The notes under the pieces were generated by a model. The model searched no databases. It was not told the origin of the DNA and saw only the letters and a program-made list of their open reading frames with translations. A DNA stretch of 64,000 nt, taken from assembly GCA_041392805.1 (NCBI GenBank), contig JAWKLJ010000001.1, forward strand, positions 1,860,001-1,924,000, written 5' to 3'. The position numbers and the translations under genes were made by a program. Within the stretch, counting starts at the first letter, position 1, and each line of letters starts with the position of its first letter. Positions 52,903-61,587 of this stretch are shown piece after piece. The stretch comes from Saprospiraceae bacterium. GTDB lineage: Bacteria > Bacteroidota > Bacteroidia > Chitinophagales > Saprospiraceae.

Positions 52903-54237
52903 ATGCCTAAAACAAAACCGAGTATGAAAATTCGACCTTTATCTATTGTAACGATCAGTTTGCTGTTATGCGAAATATTTACCCCTGTGTCCTCCTTTGC
53001 TCAGGCAAAAGAAAACACATTTGTTTATGGCGATGCCTTACCCGATGCCCCGGAATTGGCAGCTCGGGGAGCCTACCAGGTTGGCGTGCGAACACTCGAA
53101 TTGGTGAATAAAGGGCAAGTCGATATTCTTAACTCAAAAGAGGGTAACGATCCGCTTTACGATCGCCCCTTAACAATAGAAGTTTGGTACCCTGCGATCA
53201 ATAAGGGTGAAGATGGCGGTTTGATTAGTTATGAAGAAGTCATGGGTACGGCCGGTGACCCTAAAAGGCCAAACATCCCCTTTACATTTTATGGAAGAGC
53301 AACAAGGGATGCGGCGCCGGTAACTGCCGATGGTGCTTTCCCTTTGGTGGTCGTTTCTCATGGCTATGTGGGCTCCAGGTTTTTGATGACATATCTAACA
53401 GAGAATTTGGCATCTAAGGGCTATGTCGTTGTGGCTATCGATCATACCGAATCTACGTTTAGAGATGCTGCAGGATTTCAGAGTACGTTACTCAATCGAT
53501 CAAAAGATATTTTGTTTATAGTGGATGAAGTAGCCAAACTGGGTACAGCACGGAATGATCATTTCTTATCGGGCCTGGTAGATGCCGAACACACTGCGAT
53601 TATTGGTTATTCAATGGGAGGTTATGGTGCGCTCAATGCAGCAGGTGCAGGCTATAGTGATAAGGCCATTAATTTCTTTACGGGCATGACTGGCGGCAGT
53701 AAGGCGCTAGCGACGCGAGGCATGCAAAGTGAAGCATTTAAGCAGTCCTATGATCCGAGAATAAAAGCAGTGGTCGCCTTTGCGCCCTGGGGTATGAAAC
53801 AAGGTATCTGGGATACAGAAACGTTAAAAGGATTGAAGGTACCTACCTTTTTTATAGCTGGAAGTCAGGATGATATCTCGGGTTATGAAAACGGTATCAA
53901 GGCTATTTATACTGGTGCAATGCATGCGGATCGCTATCTATTGACCTATGCCAATGCCCGGCACAATGTGGCGCCAAATCCACCACCGGCAGAGGCTTTA
54001 CAGCCCGGCCTACATATTGACGAATACTACCGTTATGCCGAACCTTCCTGGGATGAGCGCCGCATCAATAATATCAATCAACATTTTGTCACTGCATTCT
54101 TGGGCCTGCATCTAAAGCAGAAAGATTATGGAAAATACTTAGACGTAAAGGAAAATTCCAATGAAGAAACATGGCCAGGATTTATACCTCGTTCTTCCAC
54201 CGGAATGGAGTTGTTGCATACGGCGGCCGAAAATTAG
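52903..54237 (+). CDS. Secreted alpha/beta hydrolase (PAF-acetylhydrolase/dienelactone-hydrolase-like)
   Basis: The 444-residue protein has a signal peptide (from Met8: MKIRPLSIVTISLLLCEIF, cleavage after SSFAQA); the second ATG at 52924 is equally good as a start. The hydrolase core shows PLVVVSHGYVGSR as the oxyanion segment, AIIGYSMGGYGALN with the nucleophile serine (GxSxGG), FFIAGSQDD with the acid and ARHNVAPNP with the histidine. The long insert before the nucleophile (LTENLASKGYVVVAIDHTEST) is as in platelet-activating-factor acetylhydrolase-like proteins. Its substrate, probably an ester, is not known. It follows pgeF by 21 bases. Confidence 0.83.
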   Translation: MPKTKPSMKIRPLSIVTISLLLCEIFTPVSSFAQAKENTFVYGDALPDAPELAARGAYQVGVRTLELVNKGQVDILNSKEGNDPLYDRPLTIEVWYPAINKGEDGGLISYEEVMGTAGDPKRPNIPFTFYGRATRDAAPVTADGAFPLVVVSHGYVGSRFLMTYLTENLASKGYVVVAIDHTESTFRDAAGFQSTLLNRSKDILFIVDEVAKLGTARNDHFLSGLVDAEHTAIIGYSMGGYGALNAAGAGYSDKAINFFTGMTGGSKALATRGMQSEAFKQSYDPRIKAVVAFAPWGMKQGIWDTETLKGLKVPTFFIAGSQDDISGYENGIKAIYTGAMHADRYLLTYANARHNVAPNPPPAEALQPGLHIDEYYRYAEPSWDERRINNINQHFVTAFLGLHLKQKDYGKYLDVKENSNEETWPGFIPRSSTGMELLHTAAEN

Positions 54238-54258
54238 AAAAACAAAAGATTATTCAAC

Positions 54259-56733
54259 ATGAATATGGTCTCGAATCCCCAACTGGAATTAGCCTTTGAA
54301 TACGTCAATCAAACCAATAAAAACATCTTTTTGACGGGTAAAGCGGGGACGGGTAAAACAACTTTCCTACACCGGGTTAAAAGAGAAGCGACCAAACGGA
54401 TCGCAGTAGTGGCACCGACGGGCGTGGCCGCCATCAATGCTGAGGGGGTGACCATCCATTCGCTTTTCCAACTCCCCTTTGGTCCGATGACGCCAGGAAT
54501 GGTTCGCGAAAAGATAAGTCGGCAGCCGTTTAGCGGCAAGAAAATCAAATTGATCAAAAGCCTTGATTTGTTGGTGATTGATGAAATCAGTATGGTCCGG
54601 GCCGATGTGCTCGATGCCATTGATGAGGTGCTGCGACGTTATCGAGATTTTTCAAAGCCCTTTGGAGGCTTGCAATTGCTGATGATCGGCGATTTACACC
54701 AATTGCCTCCCGTTGTCAAGCAGCAAGAATGGGATCTCCTGCGCGATCACTATCAAACCCCTTATTTTTTTGGTAGCCTGGCTTTGCAAAAAACGGATGC
54801 TGTAACCATCGAACTCAAACACATTTACCGGCAAGCGGATAACTTGTTTATTGAATTGCTCAATAAAGTGCGGGATAATCGGATCGACGACGCTGTTCTT
54901 CAGACACTCAATAGCCGCTTTCAACCCGACTTTCAACCCAGTGATGATAAAGGTTACATCACCCTTTCTTCCCACAATGCGACAGCCCAAGACATTAATG
55001 CCGAAAAATTAGCGCAAATACCCGGTAAGGCAAAGCAATTTAGGGCCCAGATTGATGGTGATTTTCCGGAGCACGCCTACCCTACGGAAGTGAACCTCGT
55101 CTTTAAAGTAAATGCCCAGGTGATGTTTGTCAAAAATGACCTTTCTCCTGAAAAACGCTACTTCAATGGGAAAATTGGTCGCATCAGCAAAATCGGATCC
55201 AATGAAATTTTTGTGCGCTGCCCCGATGAAGAGGAGACGATTACCGTAAATACCGTCGAATGGCATAATCGAAAATACAACCTGGACGAAACGACCAAGG
55301 AAGTCACAGAAGAAATCATCGGCACCTTCACCCAGTTTCCACTAAAGTTGGCCTGGGCCATTACCATCCACAAAAGTCAAGGCTTAACCTTTGAACGGGT
55401 GATCATCGACGCGCAGGCCGCTTTTGCCCACGGGCAGGTCTATGTGGCCCTGAGTCGCTGCAAGACTTTCGAGGGGATCGTCTTGCGTTCGCGGCTGATC
55501 CCTACGAGTGTCAAAACGGATACGGTGGTAAAAAATTACACTTCCGAAGCCCAGCAAAATGAACCAGATGCCCAGCAATTGTTACAAGCCAAACGGGAAT
55601 ACCAACAGGAGTTACTCCGGACTTTTTTCCGATTTCCTTCCTTGAAAAAACACTTTGAGCAATTGTACCGAATAGTTCTCGAAAATGAAAATTCCTTGCA
55701 GGGAAACATAGCCGAAGAGATAAGAGACTTAATGGCAAAAGCACAGGATAAGGTCTTTAGCGTGGCTGGGAAATTTATTCATCAATTGGAGACCTATCTC
55801 CTGCAACCACTTTTGCCGGAGGAAAATGAAAGCCTGAAAACCCGCTTAGGCAAAGCGGGAAATTATTTCATGGAACAATTGAATACGGAGCTGCAATCGG
55901 GCGTAGCAGGGCTGCAAATACTGACCGATAGTAAGGCAATTGGGAAAAAAGCGATAGAAAAATTAGCCGAACTGAAAAAAGAACTCTTCATTCAATTAGC
56001 CTGCGCCAAAGCCATTAGCGAAGGGTTTGACAGCAAAACATTTGTCAGAACCACCGTTGATGCAGAACTGAATTTCCAACAACCTTACGCCCTGCCCCGT
56101 GCCCGAAACGATTACCCCAAGGATATCGCCCATCCGAAATTATACCAAATACTAACCCAATGGCGAGCCGATACCGCAGATGCGGAAGAAGTCGAACGCT
56201 ATGCCGTGTTGCCGACCAGAACGCTATTGGAAATCGTAAGGGTTTTGCCAAGCAACCTTACCAGCCTGAAAACCATTAATGGCATCGGGAAAGGCCGTGC
56301 TAATAAATATGGCGCAGCATTGCTGGAAATGGTGACCGCATATTGCCAAGAGCAGCAACTGGCAACCGACCTGCTCGCCTTCGCATCTGGCAAAGCACCC
56401 AAGGTCCCCAAGCCCCCAAAGCCTGACACGAAAGCTGAAAGCCTGGCCTTGTTCCAAAGCGGCAAGACGGTCGAAGAAATCGCTATAGAACGAGGTTTTG
56501 TAACCTCCACGATCCAGGGGCACCTGGCTCATTTTATTGGTCAAGGAGAATTGGATATCTTTCAAATCATGGAAAAGGAAAAAATAACACCCGTCCTTAC
56601 TTATTTTGCATCAACTGACGGGAATGAATTATCAACTGCTAAAAACCACTTTGGCGAGCAGTATAGCTATGGAGAATTGAAAATGATACGGGAGCATTGG
56701 GTTTGGGAGCGTTCTTCAAATAAAAATTACTGA
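54259..56733 (+). CDS. Pif1-like superfamily 1 helicase with HRDC and helix-turn-helix tail
   Basis: The 824-residue protein has a Pif1/RecD-like helicase core: Walker A FLTGKAGTGKTTF (25-37), APTGVAAINAEGVTIHSLF as motif Ia, LLVIDEISMV (105-113) as Walker B, GDLHQLPPV as motif III, and WAITIHKSQGLTFE with VYVALSRC as motifs V and VI. Residues about 490-620 are helical. An HRDC-like region (LLEIVRVLPSNLTSLKTINGIGKG, near 670) and a C-terminal HTH segment (SGKTVEEIAIERGFVTSTI) follow, the tail also found on RecQ. It probably unwinds DNA during repair or replication. No partner gene is adjacent. Confidence 0.88.
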   Translation: MNMVSNPQLELAFEYVNQTNKNIFLTGKAGTGKTTFLHRVKREATKRIAVVAPTGVAAINAEGVTIHSLFQLPFGPMTPGMVREKISRQPFSGKKIKLIKSLDLLVIDEISMVRADVLDAIDEVLRRYRDFSKPFGGLQLLMIGDLHQLPPVVKQQEWDLLRDHYQTPYFFGSLALQKTDAVTIELKHIYRQADNLFIELLNKVRDNRIDDAVLQTLNSRFQPDFQPSDDKGYITLSSHNATAQDINAEKLAQIPGKAKQFRAQIDGDFPEHAYPTEVNLVFKVNAQVMFVKNDLSPEKRYFNGKIGRISKIGSNEIFVRCPDEEETITVNTVEWHNRKYNLDETTKEVTEEIIGTFTQFPLKLAWAITIHKSQGLTFERVIIDAQAAFAHGQVYVALSRCKTFEGIVLRSRLIPTSVKTDTVVKNYTSEAQQNEPDAQQLLQAKREYQQELLRTFFRFPSLKKHFEQLYRIVLENENSLQGNIAEEIRDLMAKAQDKVFSVAGKFIHQLETYLLQPLLPEENESLKTRLGKAGNYFMEQLNTELQSGVAGLQILTDSKAIGKKAIEKLAELKKELFIQLACAKAISEGFDSKTFVRTTVDAELNFQQPYALPRARNDYPKDIAHPKLYQILTQWRADTADAEEVERYAVLPTRTLLEIVRVLPSNLTSLKTINGIGKGRANKYGAALLEMVTAYCQEQQLATDLLAFASGKAPKVPKPPKPDTKAESLALFQSGKTVEEIAIERGFVTSTIQGHLAHFIGQGELDIFQIMEKEKITPVLTYFASTDGNELSTAKNHFGEQYSYGELKMIREHWVWERSSNKNY

Positions 56734-56787
56734 TCAAGGCACGCTCGGACGGTATCCCGCCAAAGGAAAACTTTCACCTTGTACATG

Positions 56788-56849
56788 TACAGGCGAATTC
56801 ATTCGCCCCATATTCATATTCATATTGCACCAGCGAATTCATTCGCCAG
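56788..56849. repeat. REP-like palindromes, 3' side of the transposase
   Basis: Two copies of a GGCGAATTCATTCGCC-type palindrome stand at about 56791-56807 and 56831-56847. The second forms the last codons of the transposase pseudogene. They match the repeats at 57688-57852 on its other side. Confidence 0.8.
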
Positions 56850-57662
56850 ATAAGTAAATTGAAAATCTGCCCAATTCTTTACAAGATTCGCCTTTACCGG
56901 GTTTTGTAAAATATAATTGACAATATTCCAAAAAGCTCTTTCATTCCTTACATAGTGGTCATAACTATCTTTCTGCCAAAATGTACCCTTTCTACCCAAG
57001 TATTTATTGGCAGCATTAGCCGTACTCCCCTTAATTAGTTTCATAATTTGGTAAAGCTGAAAATAATCTTCAGGAATATCTTTCAAATAAAACCCTTTCT
57101 CATCAGAGCATGTTTGGAGGTCGCTTTTGGAGGCAAAAAGTGTCAATTTTTCGCTGAGACTAGGCACTTTTTGAAGTTCATACCCTTCGGTACGGACGAA
57201 AAAAGTAACGAAGTATCAGCGAAAAAGGGATAGTTTTAGGCCCAAAGGGTGACCTCCAAACATGCTCTCAACAAGCTGGATAGAAGTATCGAAAAGGACG
57301 TGGACATGATTAGGTAAAATGCAATAAGCGATTAAATGATATTTCTGCATATCCATTTCGTGCAATTTGTCTGCTACAATTTTAGCAATTTCAGGTAGTC
57401 TAAGATAACAAGCTCCGTAAGGCTTCACATCTAATTGGTGGTCATATTTTTTAAAAAACAGCCACCTTTGCCTTCTTATTTCTTCTTCAAAGCCTTCACG
57501 CTTTTCTTCTTTTAACCGTTCGATTTGCTCGTCCATTTCCTGCTTGAGTTGAGTTACGATTGACTGGGGCAAGCTATCGCCTAATCGAAAGGTCACAAAG
57601 AAAGTGGCCCCTATCGGTGCAATGTGTGGCAATCGGTTTCGATATTCAGTTTTAATTTTCAT
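56820..57662 (-). pseudogene. REP-associated tyrosine transposase (RAYT), disrupted
   Basis: Two same-frame pieces belong together. The 5' piece (57662 down to about 57270, from ATG 57662) begins MKIKTEYRNRLPHIAPIGAT, with FFVTFRL, and carries YCILPNHVHVLF, the HUH motif of IS200-like Y1 transposases. The 3' piece (about 57104 down to 56820) carries IMKLIKGSTANAANKYLGRKG, TFWQKDSYDHYVRNE and WNIVNYIL, the family's usual end, including the region of the catalytic tyrosine. A 164-165-bp inverted-repeat element separates them and adds stop codons. Without it the frame reads QLVDEKGFYL across the junction. RAYTs move REP palindromes; both flanks carry such palindromes. Confidence 0.85.
57105..57269. 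mobile_element. Small inverted-repeat (MITE-like) element inside the RAYT gene
   Basis: The ends AGAGCATGTTTGGAGGTC (57105-57122) and its perfect complement at 57251-57268 are 18-bp terminal inverted repeats. The inner part has a further complementary pair (TTTTTCGCTGA near 57148 and TCAGCGAAAAA near 57216) and no reading frame of its own. The total of about 164-165 bp interrupts a transposase gene whose frame is restored on removing it with one flanking base. No clear target duplication beyond that base was seen. The element lacks a transposase and would have to be moved by another one. Confidence 0.78.
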
Positions 57663-57687
57663 CTCGGATGATATTACAAGCAAAAAG

Positions 57688-57852
57688 TACTGGCGAATTC
57701 ATTCGCAACTTGACGTAATTATATATTTCATAGTAAATGGCGAATAAATTCGCCGCTACGACCGAAATAAATGGGCAAATATTGTACTGGCGAATTCATT
57801 CGCAACTTGACGTAATATTTCATAGCAAATGGGCGAATAAATTCGCCGCTAC
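57688..57852. repeat. REP/BIME repeats with GTAG hallmark, 5' side of RAYT
   Basis: Two tandem units (57688-57759 and 57785-57852) each hold TACTGGCGAATTCATTCGC, then AACTTGACGTAAT, then on the other strand GTAGCGGCGAATTTATTCG. The GTAG tetranucleotide before an imperfect palindrome is the recognised mark of REP sequences moved by RAYT proteins. The units differ by a few bases. Confidence 0.83.
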
Positions 57853-57863
57853 AGGCGAATAAC

Positions 57864-58232
57864 TCAGAGATTCTCAATCTCCTTATAATAAAACCGCTGG
57901 TAAATAATCTTGTCCTCCTTCCATTGCTGCACAAAAGCCTCTCGGAGTCTTTTCCATCCGTGTTTTTTGCTGTGAAAATGGATTAGCATTTCACCCATTA
58001 CCATTTGCTGGTCTTCATCTGCTACCAGTGACGAAATTTCCAATTCCACACTATGAACACCTTCCAAGGTCTTCTCTTCCATCTCTCGAAGACTCAATTT
58101 CCCTTCGATAGCAGGCTCATTGTTTTCGATTTGCCGAATGTCTTCGTGGTAAAATTCATCAATAATCTGAAGAAAGGCACCTTTTTCCATTAAAGCCCTG
58201 TATTTGGCTATTTTTTCCTTGAAATGAGACAT
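57864..58232 (-). CDS. SnoaL/NTF2-like domain protein
   Basis: The 122-residue protein fits the NTF2/SnoaL fold: an N-terminal helix (HFKEKIAKYRALMEKGAFLQIIDEFYHEDIRQIEN) in the usual position, GKLSLREMEEKTLEG, and C-terminal strands (MVMGEMLIHFHSK, WKEDKIIYQRFYY). Members are small cyclases, isomerases or binding proteins, and the substrate is unknown. Its 3' end lies 12 bases from the REP repeats. It stands alone between the REP block and a hairpin-rich gap before glyA. Confidence 0.78.
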   Translation of the reverse strand: MSHFKEKIAKYRALMEKGAFLQIIDEFYHEDIRQIENNEPAIEGKLSLREMEEKTLEGVHSVELEISSLVADEDQQMVMGEMLIHFHSKKHGWKRLREAFVQQWKEDKIIYQRFYYKEIENL

Positions 58233-58283
58233 GTTGTGAGGTTTTTAGGTAATAAGGAGTGCTATAGCGTATTCACAGCGGAG

Positions 58284-58340
58284 CACCAAAGTACCTTTGG
58301 TGTTTTTCACGCACCATTACAGGTGTTTTTCACCTGCAAT
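58284..58340. repeat. Two adjacent hairpins, the second of the CAGGTG-TTTTT-CACCTG family
   Basis: CACCAAAG/CTTTGGTG (58284-58302, loop TAC) is a perfect 8-bp stem. ATTACAGGTG/CACCTGCAAT (58316-58340, loop TTTTT) differs by one pairing. The second has the core and loop of 17118-17142. They lie downstream of glyA on the minus strand and may end its transcript. Confidence 0.7.
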
Positions 58341-58404
58341 TCCCCGAAATGTCGGTAAAAAACACTATAGCCGGCAGGTTTCGTCTCGCTTATAAGTGGC
58401 CAAT

Positions 58405-59715
58405 TTAAGCCACTACGCCTGATGCTGCATACAAGGGAAAGTTTTCCATGAAAGCATTCACTTCCTGACTGGTTGCCTTGATGATTTCTTCATTATGGAC
58501 ATTCAGGATGATGTTATCAATCCAATCGACGGTTTTGAGGCAGTCTGCCTCCTTGAAGCCACGGGTAGTGATAGCGGCAGTTCCAATGCGGATACCAGAG
58601 GTCACAAAAGGAGATTGGGTATCAAAAGGAACCATGTTTTTGTTCGTGGTAATATCTGCGCTAACAAGTGCTTGTTCTGCATCCTTTCCGGTCACCCCTT
58701 TAGACCGCAGGTCGATCAGCATCAAGTGGTTATCTGTTCCACCTGAAATCACCTGGTATCCTTTGTCCACAAAAGCTTGGGCCATGACTTTGGCATTGCG
58801 CATCACCTGTTCGCCATAGGTTTTGAATTCAGGCTGGAGGGCTTCGCCAAAAGCTTGGGCTTTGGCCGCAATCACATGCTCCAAGGGGCCACCTTGCATG
58901 CCCGGGAAAACGCCGCTATTCATGATAGCTGACATTTTAATTGGCGTCCCTTTTTTGGTCATTTTGCCCCAGGGGTTATCAAAGTTTTTCCCTAGCATAA
59001 TGAGCCCGCCACGTGGCCCCCGTAAGGTCTTGTGCGTAGTGGAAGTCACAATATGGCAATGCTCCATAGGATTATTCAATAAACCTACGGCAATAAGTCC
59101 AGCAGGGTGAGCAATGTCTGCCAATAAAAGTGCGCCTACTTTGTCAGCAATCGCTCTAAAACGAGCATAATCCCAGTCCCTGGCATAAGCAGAAGCACCA
59201 CAAACGATCAATTTGGGTTTGACCGCCAATGCTTTGGCCTCTACTTGGTCCATATCAATAATCCCCGTCTCTTTTTCTACCCCATAGAAATGAGGCTCAT
59301 ATACTTTACCCGAATAATTCACTGGCGATCCATGAGAGAGGTGTCCTCCGTGGGACAAGTCAAAACCCAGGATTCGATCACCAGGCTCCAACACCGCTAG
59401 AAAGACAGCGGCATTCGCCTGTGCGCCGGAATGTGGCTGGACATTGGCGTAAGCTGCCCCAAATAATGCTTTTAAGCGATCAATAGCCAATTGCTCAATC
59501 TCATCTACCACTTCACAGCCACCGTAATAGCGTTTTCCTGGATACCCTTCTGCATATTTATTCGTCAGGCAGGACCCCATGGCCTGGAGGACAGCAGCAC
59601 TGGTGAAGTTTTCAGACGCAATTAGTTCGATGCCTTTGCGCTGACGGTCTAATTCCTTTTGAATAAGGTCAAAAACAATCTTATCTTTTCCCATCTTATT
59701 TAGCTTTTTTTTCAT
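58405..59715 (-). CDS. glyA: Serine hydroxymethyltransferase
   Basis: The 436-residue enzyme shows the SHMT pattern: GIELIASENFTSAAVLQAMGS, the N-terminal substrate region GYPGKRYYGGCEVVD, NVQPHSGAQANAAVF, and the PLP-binding lysine in VTSTTHKTLRGPRGG (Lys229). It converts serine and tetrahydrofolate to glycine and 5,10-methylene-tetrahydrofolate in the cytoplasm. A second ATG at 59694 (after MKKKLNK) is also possible. AGCCC-TTGT-GGGCT forms a small palindrome at 59718-59731, next to the start codon. The gene is monocistronic in this window. Confidence 0.93.
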   Translation of the reverse strand: MKKKLNKMGKDKIVFDLIQKELDRQRKGIELIASENFTSAAVLQAMGSCLTNKYAEGYPGKRYYGGCEVVDEIEQLAIDRLKALFGAAYANVQPHSGAQANAAVFLAVLEPGDRILGFDLSHGGHLSHGSPVNYSGKVYEPHFYGVEKETGIIDMDQVEAKALAVKPKLIVCGASAYARDWDYARFRAIADKVGALLLADIAHPAGLIAVGLLNNPMEHCHIVTSTTHKTLRGPRGGLIMLGKNFDNPWGKMTKKGTPIKMSAIMNSGVFPGMQGGPLEHVIAAKAQAFGEALQPEFKTYGEQVMRNAKVMAQAFVDKGYQVISGGTDNHLMLIDLRSKGVTGKDAEQALVSADITTNKNMVPFDTQSPFVTSGIRIGTAAITTRGFKEADCLKTVDWIDNIILNVHNEEIIKATSQEVNAFMENFPLYAASGVVA

Positions 59716-60015
59716 TAGCCCTTGTGGGCTGGTTCAAAATTTTGGAGATTTGCAATCGAATTTGAAAAAACTATATAGATTAAGGCTAGGATTTACCAAT
59801 TTTACCGGCAAAGGTACAATATTTATCCTAAGAAAATCTTTTATGCTTTGGCGAAACATGTAACCTTTAATTTTTTTTTCTTCCAGATAAATCGCTGCGC
59901 TTTGTCTGAAAAAAGAAGAAAGGAACTGTTTCAAAACGATCACAACCATACATCCGTCTTAATTTTTCAATCTTTTTAGGGTCTGCTATTGTTTTTAAAT
60001 AAATTCCATCGTTGA
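59716..60015. other. Intergenic region between divergent glyA and phosphatase genes
   Basis: No gene was found in this 300-base AT-rich gap. On the minus strand TACCTTTG (59816-59809) matches the Bacteroidota -7 consensus and could serve glyA about 94 bases upstream of its start, but no TTTG stands at the right distance. Nothing convincing was seen for the phosphatase gene. Confidence 0.5.
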
Positions 60016-61530
60016 ATGTCCATTAACTTTTTGCGACTAATTGCTATCCTGGTTATTTTCATTAGCTGGATAAATGTGGCTTCTGCCAAAATTGTGCGGC
60101 TTCGTTGTATGTGGCGAGATGACCCTGCAACAACCATGGTAATTGGCTGGGATCAGGTATCGGGTGGAGCCCCTATACTTTACTATGGCGAAAAGGATAT
60201 GGAACGGAATGTAGCAGCTTACCCTTATTCCAAGAAGCCAGATAGAGTCCTGATAGCCAAAGAAATGAACAACCACTTCGTTAGGTTAAGTGGGTTAAAA
60301 CCTAATACGCGCTATTACTTTGTGATCCAGGACAGCGAAGGCGTTAGCATAAGTTTTTCCTTTCGCACAGCCCCCAATTCTCCCGACCAACGACTATCAA
60401 TCATTGCTGGTGGTGATTCCCGCAACCACAAAGAAGCCAGGTGCAATGCCAATGCACTGGTTGGGAAGTTAAAACCACATTGTGTTATGTTTGGCGGAGA
60501 TATGACGGCGGATGACAGTAGCACATCCTGGAAGGAATGGTTTGATGATTGGCAATATACCATGGGGACTCAGCGGCAATTGGTACCCATTATTCCAACC
60601 CGGGGCAACCACGAGGCGTCTAATGCTTCTATTGCCGATTTATTCGATGTCAGCTCTAGTGAGGTCTACTATTCCTTGACCCTTGGTGGTAATTTGCTAA
60701 AAATCTATACCTTAAATACGCTGATTCCATCCGGCGGCAATCAAAAGAGCTGGTTGGAGAGTGACCTGAAAAACAGCGATAACATCACCTGGAAATTTGC
60801 CCAATACCACCACACCATCCGACCACATACCGCCAGCAAACCTGAAAAGGATGAATTGATCATCAATTGGGCGACGCTATTCCATAAATATGCCATGAAC
60901 CTGGTGGTCGAATCTGATGCGCATGTTGTAAAAACGACCTATCCTATCCGCCCTTCCAATGAGGCAGGGAGCGACGAAGGCTTTATCCGCGATGATAAAA
61001 CCGGTACTGTTTATGTCGGAGAGGGCTGCTGGGGCGCTCCCTTGCGCGATAACAATGACGATAAATCATGGACCCGCGCAAGTGGCAAATTCAATCAATT
61101 CAAATGGATTTTTGTCGACAAAGAGAAAGTTGAAGTCCGAACCGTCATGATCGACTGTTCTCCAAGAGTGGTTCCGCTGAAAGAAGACAATATTTTTTTC
61201 ACCCAATGCCAAGGCTTACAACTTTGGAATCCACCCACGGGGGAGGTTGTCATCCTAAAACCAAGACCCAAGATCGCTCCTGTGGCAAGCACTTTGCGCC
61301 CTGCGGCAAATGGGCTCGTTAGCATTAATTTCAAGTTATCACAAGCCGCAAATGTCCAGGCCATTTTAAGCAATAAACAGCAACAAGAACTCGCCACCGT
61401 TCCATACGATGGCCTCTCTGCCGGAGATCATACCAAGTCCCTCAATGTGGCCAAAGTACCTGCCGGAGAATATATTATTTCCATTAAGGCCAATGGCGCC
61501 ATCATCCAACGGTACGCGCTGATTAGGTAG
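60016..61530 (+). CDS. Secreted purple-acid-phosphatase-like metallophosphoesterase
   Basis: The 504-residue protein has a signal peptide (residues 1-24, ending NVASAK). Residues about 26-118 form a fibronectin-III-like domain (ATTMVIGWDQ, LSGLKPNTRYYFVI) that precedes the catalytic part in purple acid phosphatases. The metallophosphatase motifs are AGGDSR (131-136), GGDMTADDSS (160-169), RGNHE (196-200), then AQYHHTIRPH and ESDAHVVKTTYP with metal-ligand histidines. The last 70 residues (SINFKLSQAANVQAIL, PAGEYIISIKANGAI) resemble a T9SS-type or FlgD-like C-terminal domain, so surface secretion by type IX is possible. The phosphate substrate is unknown. Confidence 0.85.
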   Translation: MSINFLRLIAILVIFISWINVASAKIVRLRCMWRDDPATTMVIGWDQVSGGAPILYYGEKDMERNVAAYPYSKKPDRVLIAKEMNNHFVRLSGLKPNTRYYFVIQDSEGVSISFSFRTAPNSPDQRLSIIAGGDSRNHKEARCNANALVGKLKPHCVMFGGDMTADDSSTSWKEWFDDWQYTMGTQRQLVPIIPTRGNHEASNASIADLFDVSSSEVYYSLTLGGNLLKIYTLNTLIPSGGNQKSWLESDLKNSDNITWKFAQYHHTIRPHTASKPEKDELIINWATLFHKYAMNLVVESDAHVVKTTYPIRPSNEAGSDEGFIRDDKTGTVYVGEGCWGAPLRDNNDDKSWTRASGKFNQFKWIFVDKEKVEVRTVMIDCSPRVVPLKEDNIFFTQCQGLQLWNPPTGEVVILKPRPKIAPVASTLRPAANGLVSINFKLSQAANVQAILSNKQQQELATVPYDGLSAGDHTKSLNVAKVPAGEYIISIKANGAIIQRYALIR

Positions 61531-61587
61531 TTTCTCGCAAAAAAGTAGCAATGGAAAAATGATAAAAAAAAACCTTATTTTTATAGA

